Shown: positions 57,444 to 64,000 of the stretch, piece by piece
Layout: every line of letters begins with the position of its first letter
How positions within the stretch are numbered: the first letter of the stretch is position 1
NCBI GenBank assembly: GCA_022605405.1
Contig: JABYQQ010000007.1
Span: forward strand, 1,922,001-1,986,000
DNA from: Earliella scabrosa
Lineage: Eukaryota > Basidiomycota > Agaricomycetes > Polyporales > Polyporaceae
Direction of reading: 5' to 3'
Length of the DNA stretch: 64,000 bases
The notes under the pieces: model-generated
Seen by the model: the letters and a program-made list of their open reading frames with translations, nothing else
Database searches by the model: none
Told to the model about the DNA's origin: nothing
Made by a program: the position numbers and the translations under genes

Positions 57444-58705
57444 TCAATAGAGATCGAAGTCCCCGAATAGCGCAATTTCCACCACACGCTTGCCATCCTG
57501 TACTTCCGTGACGAGCCCGTGCCAAAGCACGTCAAGCTCCCTGCGCAACAGCCCTTCCGCCACACGCGTCGGGCAAATCGCGAGTTGCGCATGCCTTGAC
57601 TGGAAAGGCGAGAGGTCTTCCACAGCCGCCTCCAACGTCGCGATCAGGACTTGTAGATCCCGGCCGACCATGGCTACCGCCAGCTTCTCCCGGAGGATCG
57701 CCATGACAGAGGCGCAAACCAGGGCGCCACTCCAGCGACCAGAGCAGAGTCGGTCCGCGTCCCTCCGAGCCTCTAGGTTGTGGAAGGCCTCCAGAAGGGA
57801 TCTTGTAGCGTCTGCAGCGTCCTGTGCGGCGGTTCGAAGATGGGTGACAGAGCTAAGTGTGGTGATGGCGGATTGGGACATGAAGGCTGCAAGGTCGACG
57901 GTTGGTGCTGAAGCGAAACGAAACCCATCTTTGACCCTGGCTAGTAGAATATGCTCCAAGGTCGCGACATCTACTATGATTGTGCTGAACTTAGTGTGTC
58001 AGCAACGCCATGACGATCCATTGGGGACCTACACGCACCGAGTCAACCCTAACTCCAGATGAAGAAGGAGCTGGTACATCAACAGTCCCACGTTCCTCGA
58101 CGCCCTCGCCATCTCCAGCAGCAGCGAAACGTTTCCCACACCTTGAAGGTCGAGCAGTCCGTCTTCAGAGAGCATAACATGGGAGTCGTAGCTCAGCAGC
58201 CTGTCGACAGCTGGTTCCACGGTGCTGATTGAAGCCACATCTGCAGCTATCGAAGAGCCGTGCTGGGAGAGATTGTCGAAGAGGATTTGATGAGCGTCAA
58301 CGAACTCCGAGTAGTTCGAGCAAGTCAACGGGTCCTTCGATGCGGGTGACCATCTCCCATACTGTGCGCAACGAATTGGCAACAGGACCCCAATCGAGAA
58401 TGTGCAGAGAAGGGTCAAACCGAGGTCGTGTACCGAGGTCATGGCGTCAACGAGATGGGGATGAGATGATGGTAGAGGGGAATAGTACGCATAGACGAAG
58501 TGCAGGAGATAAAGCGGCACGACGGCGATGAGTGGCAGGGTAACCAGCACACACCCCGACGCAAGCAGTACTTTGTTGAATAGGCGCATCTGAGTATCGT
58601 CCGTGAGTGCACATAAGGAAACCATAGGGACGTCCGGTCACTCACAAGTGAAGAAACGCACGATGAAGGATGGGGTCTTGGGCCGCGACCGACACGGGTC
58701 GACAT
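57444..58705 (-). CDS. Unrecognised helical protein with N-terminal membrane helices
   Basis: A simple model with exons 58705-58646, 58589-58039 and 57984-57444 gives 383 residues. The N-terminus has one or two hydrophobic helices (LLASGCVLVTLPLIAVVPLYL; LGLTLLCTFSIGVLLPI). The rest is helical, with GNVSLLLEMARASRNVGLLM and THLRTAAQDAADATRSLL. Between about 58,260 and 58,420 another frame (RTVWEMVTRIEGPVDLLELL) looks equally coding, so extra introns there are likely and the middle of the model is uncertain. In size, composition and 3' flank it resembles the two helical paralogues to its left, but I could not align it with confidence. Confidence 0.55.
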
Positions 58706-58950
58706 GATATTGATGAGGACAAAGGAGATATATGTGAGTCTCCGCGATCGCCATACCGGGTACCGGATCTGGGATCCGAGTGTCTCTGAGCCTTGGCGCA
58801 GTGCGCATCAGGAGTCTAGTGGAGGACACGGAGGACAGCCGAGCGGGGTTTCGAATCCTCCCGTGTAACACGGGATCAAATTGTGATTCGTCCAGGATTC
58901 GTCCAACTCACCCAGCTTCCCGTCAGCCTTTTGCAACTCTTCGCCGGGAG

Positions 58951-59363
58951 ATGAGGTATGTGGGTCCGCAATTCCCGCTCGGGCGGCGAGCGTGCATACT
59001 CGGGGCAGTGAGATCTAACCACGCATGTATAGCGTTGCAATCAGTGGCGTGTGCAGTGACCCTGCTGACTATGCCTTACACGAGGATTGCCTCCTACGCT
59101 TGCGGGGAGAACTATCCGACCTGTTGCGGGAGGTCACTTTGCTGAACTCCAAGTGCGATTGTGCCCAAGCAACGATCAATGCACACTTAGGAGCCATTGA
59201 CTCGTACCTCGAGCGCTCCGCTCTAGCATTGCGACGGCCCACGCGGCCAGGCAACCCAGCTGCTCCGGATGTGCCGCAGGTGCCTCGTCAGTCCCGCAAC
59301 ATGGCGAGCTGGGCTCGTAGATTGGCAAGTGAACGATCTCTCATGCTTCCCATGATTCTATGA
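58951..59363 (+). CDS. Small helical protein with five-base first exon
   Basis: Exons 58951-58955 (ATGAG) and 59033-59363 give about 111 residues. The long exon is open with coding composition (SGVCSDPADYALHEDCLLRL, LLREVTLLNSKCDCAQATI) and looks coiled-coil-like. A GCAAGT site near its end could be a GC-type donor leading to a slightly different tail. It is divergent from the helical membrane gene at 58705, so the two may share a promoter. Not recognised. Confidence 0.45.
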
Positions 59364-60559
59364 CTGATACAGACACCGTCAGCTTGCTAGACTTGTGGCG
59401 TAGACGTCTTTCGTTCTTCATATATACTTGCCTTACGCATCACCACTCCCTCCGTAGCTTTCTACGCTCTCTGACTCGCTCTCATTCGCTTGCACTTACC
59501 TTACAGCATACGTCATCGTCATCCCTTGTCCCGCATGCGCTTTCCATGTTGCTGTCAGCCCTTAAAGCTGGTGCTGTCTTCCAATACTCAATTTCGTTCA
59601 TACCCGTGTATATTTCCTGTGGTCATCGGATGTGAGCTTTGAAGTTTGAAGACAAGCCTACCTTGCACATCTCAGCGTGACAACCCATTACAATTGTCAT
59701 TGGACGATTGGACAGGCAATTCACGCAACCGCTCGTTTGCGCATCCCCGCAGCTCCCCGCTTGTGAGGGGCAGGTGATCCGGCCGAGGGAGGTCGTCTTC
59801 ACAGGCGCAGTTGCATGAGCATACGGTCTTGGTACCGGTGTGGAGTCTAGACATGAATGTCAAAACCTCGCTAATCCATCGCCGTCATTGTTCAACTCTT
59901 CCGCTCCTACTGTCTTTCGCACCCAGCTGAAATTGTTGTCCGAGTGACATGCTACGAGCGTGTGACGGCGGTGAGCGGTGGTGTGCGGTGTGGTGGGGAC
60001 AAGGTACCGTCACCCCGGACTGAGAGTCCTGATCCGCAAAATGGGAGTTACATAATACGGAGCGTGGGCGCCCTCCATTTCTTGCCCCCGATATTCGGAC
60101 AGGGCGAGTAGCTTATATTCAGCTCCGTTAGCATCAATTATTTTCCAATGCGTGGGCCGGGGCCTGCGGCCTGCGCCCTCGTCAAGAGATATGAGCGTCG
60201 GGAGGGACGCTTGTCAAGCGATGGGTCGGGCGATTTCGGATTTCAGATTGACATCGACTAGCGCCCGTGAACCGTGTCACTGCCATGATAGAGGAGGCTT
60301 TCTCATCAATGTTGCCTGACGGAGCCGGAGGAACTCGTTATTGTAATGAGAGTAAAGTTGAGAGACTCGGACATGTAATCAACGGGCGATTTATGATGCT
60401 ACAGTCTACGATTTCCTTTTTCGTCTCAGCTCCCGTTCTGTAGAAGATACATGAGACCGTCGGCATATGTAGAGTGATCGCCTGGTTGATTAAGAGAAAG
60501 AGAGTAAGTAGAAAAGCTCAGGTCGATGTGCCAAATGAGCCGCTCCGCGAGGTCCTTCG
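59364..60559. other. Intergenic, about 1.2 kb
   Basis: No gene or repeat recognised. Its right part may contain worn-out 3' sequence of the VPS8 remnant. Confidence 0.35.
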
Positions 60560-63374
60560 ACTAGCCGCATCATGGAGAGCGCTGAGCCGCTGTGCGATCC
60601 GTGTCGTGCCTACCGGACGTCACCATTTGGCGATAGGATCTCCGTTGATGTCGTAGTATGTAGTGGAGCAAGTCTTCGAAAGAAGTCGAATGCGTCGAGA
60701 GCCATGCACGCGCAGGCACACGTCTAGACGAGCTCTTCGAAGAGGTCTGTTCGGTCAACACCGCGCCATCGGGAGTGACGTGGGCGTGACATGCGACCCT
60801 CGGAAAACCGTACTTACCTGGCGGAAGCGAGCTCGCCCAACGTCTGACCCACGACTTGCTTCAGCTTCTCGGGCTCATCTGGGAGGCCGATCCCGGTGCT
60901 TCGATTCGATGGCACTGAGGAAATCTCCGCTCTCGACGAAATGGAGAATCCTATCGGCTCAAGTGAGCAAGGAACTGGTCAGCTTGTACGCTGGTCCTGC
61001 AGGATGACAACAGCCACTTACAAGGAGGAATATCTTGCCCTTCTACACACGTACGCTATGCGCCACCTCAGAGACAGCGTCCGAGTCCGTGATGGTACCG
61101 TTCGCTGTGTGGCTCATAATGGACGAATGATATGCGACACGATCGTCCACGCGTCAAACGACTCGCTCTCGACCAACCTGAACATGTGAACGTCGTAGAT
61201 CTCGAACCCGCCCTTTGTGAGCACCATCATTTGCTGCACACATCCAAAGGGACACAGTCAGTCGAGCGCGACACCCGAGAACTACCGGCATAAATACCCA
61301 CGTTGACGTGCAGCCACTGCAGAGCGAAGACGTCGTCGCTGGCCGTCCAACTCCTGACTTCCTCGAACACGATCCTGCCGACCTCGACCTTGCTGAATTT
61401 GCCCGTCTTCACGTCCTTGACCGAGTCCGTCACCTTGGTCTCCGTGACCTTCAGCAGGTGCAGCGACTAGCCCCAGGAGTACGCGAGGGTTGGCGGGGAG
61501 GAGGGGCGCACGCCGTTCGCCTGGCCCTTCTTGCTGTCCGTCTCAGGCGCGGGGGTGAGGTCGGCCCCGAGCGACACGGATGAGAACCACGCGAGCGTTC
61601 CCTTGGATCTCGACTTCGAGCTCACTTCATAGTCGGATTCCCGGTGTCGCCTGTACCACGTCTTGGGCGACGGCTTCAGCCCCATGATGACGAGCTTGAT
61701 AGGCGTAAGAAGGGCAATGAGGTTATATGCGTCCGTGGGGTGGACAGAAGTCCCGAAAGGAAGCGGGGCCATGGCAAGGATCGTTGCCGGTCGCCGGGTC
61801 TTCCTTCTCCGCAATCTGTGGCCGAGGGCTGCTGGGCCGTCAGGTATGTCCGCGTCAGAGTACTTTCCGAGTATGCGCAGGATGTCCGTAGCGTCGACGA
61901 ACAACACCTTGCCCAGGCTGTGGTAGAACGCAAGCCCAGCGTCGTCTGCCGAAACGAGTGCTGTGTGCCACCCTGCCACGAACCCTACGCTGATGATCCG
62001 GGACCCGACCAAGTGCCCTTCCTGCCGACCAGAGGCTACCGCAGCCAGGGTGGTGGGCGGCACAGCCCGAGCAGGCACCTTTGGCGAGCGCAGGTCGTAA
62101 AGCTGAACATGGCCCGTCACATGCCCCACCGCCACATAAGTGTGATCGAACGAGAGCGCAAGGGCAGTCACAGCGCCAACGTTCTTCTCTGCCGCAACGC
62201 GTCAAGAGCCGATCCACAACAGCCGTGAGCTGGGCATCCGGATATGCTCACCTGACTGTTCGCTCCCGCATACGCACTTCGACGTCTGCTTGAAGTCGAA
62301 GACGAGCATGCGCCCCGTGTCCGTGCCGATGCACACCAGCCCGTTCGCGGTCAGCTCCGTCGGGGAGCCTGAAGACTGGGTGCCCGGCAGCGCAGACGCC
62401 TTCGAACCCTGCCCCGCATAGATGTGCTCCCCGAGCACACGCAGCTGCGTCCACCGCAGGACCTCATGGGCCGGGCGCGACCGAGCCGGGGACGCCTCGT
62501 GCTGCGTGAACTGGTGCGAGAGATTCGTGACCGACAACGAGCGGGAGAGCGCAGAGAAGTGCGAGGGCGTGGCGGACATGGACTCGTGCAAATGAGAATG
62601 CAGCGTCTGGCCGCTCGCTGCGGTCGACGTGCGAGAGGGCTGGGGCGTGGTCGAGCGCAGGCGGGAGATGGACGGGTGCAGGTACGGACGCATCGAGGCG
62701 GCGTGCCGTTGCCCAGCTGGCTGTGCATCCTCGACGGCACGGCGAACGGGATGGGCGTTTTGGGCGACATGGGTGGGGGCGAGCGAGGAGGCAGGATCTG
62801 GACGTGGACATGCTAGAATGCGGCAAGGATACAAGCAGGATCGTGAGTGGGTGTGAGCAGGGCGGGGCGAGGCGTGCATGCGGTGTGCAGAGGGACTCAC
62901 CCCTGCCTCGTCCCCGATCGTCGCCGCACACTTCTCGTTCTCCTCCACTTCGTACACGAGCGACCGCTCGACCTCTTGCTCCTCCACGAGCTCGTCGTCT
63001 TCGTGGTCCGGTGTGAACACGTCGCGTAGCTGCTCGCGGTACCCGCCAGTCGGGTCTGCGTCGACGCCGCTGTAGACGAACCCTTCTTCCTCCTCCTCGT
63101 CATCGTCATCGTCGACGCCGTGGCCTTCCTCCTCGCCGTCACTCATGAGCTCCTCGAACCGTGCGGAATAGTCACCGAGGCCGCCATCGGGCGCGTCGCC
63201 GCCTTCGTTGTCGGAGAAGTTGAAGTCCTCGGACAGACCGTTCTCGTGGGTGCGATGTGTCCCATTCATGGACGTGGACGAGAGATACGCGGAGGACCCA
63301 GCGAGCCGGCGCTTCATGATGCCTATGATGTCTGTCCGCTTTTGGTAAGCGGGCGCTCCGACCTTCCAGGTCAC
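60560..63374 (-). pseudogene. VPS8: Broken VPS8 gene (CORVET tethering complex subunit)
   Basis: Intact VPS8 is a protein of well over 1,000 residues that tethers endosomes to endosomes with Rab5. The N-terminal half is recognisable: an acidic region, LHPSISRLRSTTPQPSRT, ANGLVCIGTDTGRMLVFDFKQ, VTALALSFDHTYVAVGHVTG and WTASDDVFALQWLHVN. The coding frame is broken repeatedly. There is a TAG at 61469-61467 inside AYSWG..SLHLLKV, a frameshift near 61,116, a TAG at 61045-61043 where Tyr is expected before KGKIFLL, and a TGA at 60961-60959 where Trp is expected in LLTWADRILHF. A small deletion follows SGDFLSAIE, and there is a TAG at 60726-60724. A further frameshift is likely near 62,700. Only a fragment of the C-terminal half remains. 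The likely start was ATG at 63317. Confidence 0.85.
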
Positions 63375-64000
63375 CTCACCTTCGGGGATTTGTTGCAGAC
63401 TTCCATCTTCTCATTGGCGACGGTGTATCACTATCACTTTTTAGCTCCGTCTCGAGCTCCTGAACTACTTGACTCTGGTTTGACTTGAACTCGTTCGAAA
63501 CCTCCGCCACCACAATCTAGTTAGGAAAGACGCGCGTCAGAGCTCAACTACATAGTTGCCTCAGCATTCACATCGCCTCACAGCCCGCAGCCTGTCCACA
63601 TCGATCCATCTGCCACAATGAGCCCTCCGTCGTCGACGATCAAGGCGACACGTCCACGTACAATTACACGCGCGACTCATCCTCGACGCCGGAATCCTGC
63701 CTCGCTCCTCCGCGCGCCCGACTGACTCGTATATTCACGCTGACAGGAGATCCTCGCATTCTAATCCAAACGCCGACAGACTTGACCAGTAACTCTCTTG
63801 AGTCCTGAGCAACGGCCATCTCACACCCTCTCTCCCTCAGCTCTCACCAGCAGCGAGTCTGTCAAGAGTTCCAGAGGTCGTGCGACCATACCTTCGACCG
63901 GCAGCCTCGCCCCTCAGCACTACTCAGCTCTTGACGAACGCGACGCAAGCCACATGCAAAAGTCAAGCATGAACCCTCCACAACCCGCCGGCCGGCCCGT
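63375..64000. other. Upstream region of VPS8 remnant, right window edge
   Basis: No coding frame supported. Pyrimidine-rich stretches fit a former promoter region. Confidence 0.35.

Noticed and set aside
58780..58880. tRNA-like signals (TGGCGCAGTGCG and GGTTTCGAATCC)
   Set aside because: The T loop would have eight bases, the acceptor stem does not pair and the arms are not spaced as in a tRNA.
61467..61520. A 47-base intron (GTGCGC..GGCTAG) that would hide the first VPS8 stop
   Set aside because: It would delete the conserved AYSWG segment. The later stops and frameshifts remain in any case.
1..64000. CRISPR arrays, operons, bacterial or organelle genes, rRNA
   Set aside because: None seen. 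The window is ordinary fungal nuclear DNA with spliceosomal introns.

Overview
The window is eukaryotic nuclear DNA, almost certainly from an Agaricomycete (a mushroom- or bracket-forming basidiomycete). Genes are dense on both strands and cut by many introns, mostly 49-70 bases with GT(A/G)..AG ends. There is a KDZ-family DNA transposon, a GH5 subfamily 7 type mannanase of the kind found in wood and litter decayers, and several Agaricomycete-type proteins of unknown role. The organism call is an inference from gene content and intron style. All exon joins were made by hand from reading frames, splice signals and family knowledge; none was checked by alignment or RNA data.

Layout. 1-5.2 kb: the tail of an unrecognised gene, a long gene-poor stretch, a small five-exon gene and a 0.5 kb MITE-like element. 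5.25-14.79 kb: a complete KDZ transposon of 9,536 bp, with 688-bp terminal inverted repeats, an 8-bp target duplication (AAACTGTC), a 1,031-residue transposase in eight exons and two same-strand passenger genes. One passenger has an RNase H1 N-terminal (viroplasmin-like) segment, the other an HMG-box-like segment. 15.3-20.4 kb: mitochondrial ribosomal protein bL17m, a secreted PLC/GDPD-like (AIM6-like) phosphodiesterase and a seven-exon zinc alcohol dehydrogenase. 20.4-30.5 kb: a gene-poor stretch, then a small FTNDT protein, an F-box-like protein, a four-span membrane protein, an ML-domain (NPC2-like) lipid-transfer protein, an ERI1-like exonuclease and a second FTNDT protein. 30.8-33.1 kb: the mannanase, in 19 exons.

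34.5-44.4 kb: a repeat block, a helical protein gene, a large acidic protein, a WD40 protein with a C-terminal membrane span, and a neighbouring membrane protein. 45.2-49.0 kb: a small gene and a KDM3-like JmjC demethylase whose 5' end stops beside a dead LINE (49.0-53.0 kb). 53.6-58.7 kb: a second copy of the repeat block, again followed by a paralogue of the helical protein gene, and a third large gene of similar style. 58.9-64 kb: a small helical protein and a VPS8 gene (CORVET subunit) broken by stops, frameshifts and a deletion.

The strongest observations are the intact KDZ element with its two passengers, the duplicated block-plus-gene unit, the decayed VPS8 and the LINE abutting the demethylase.
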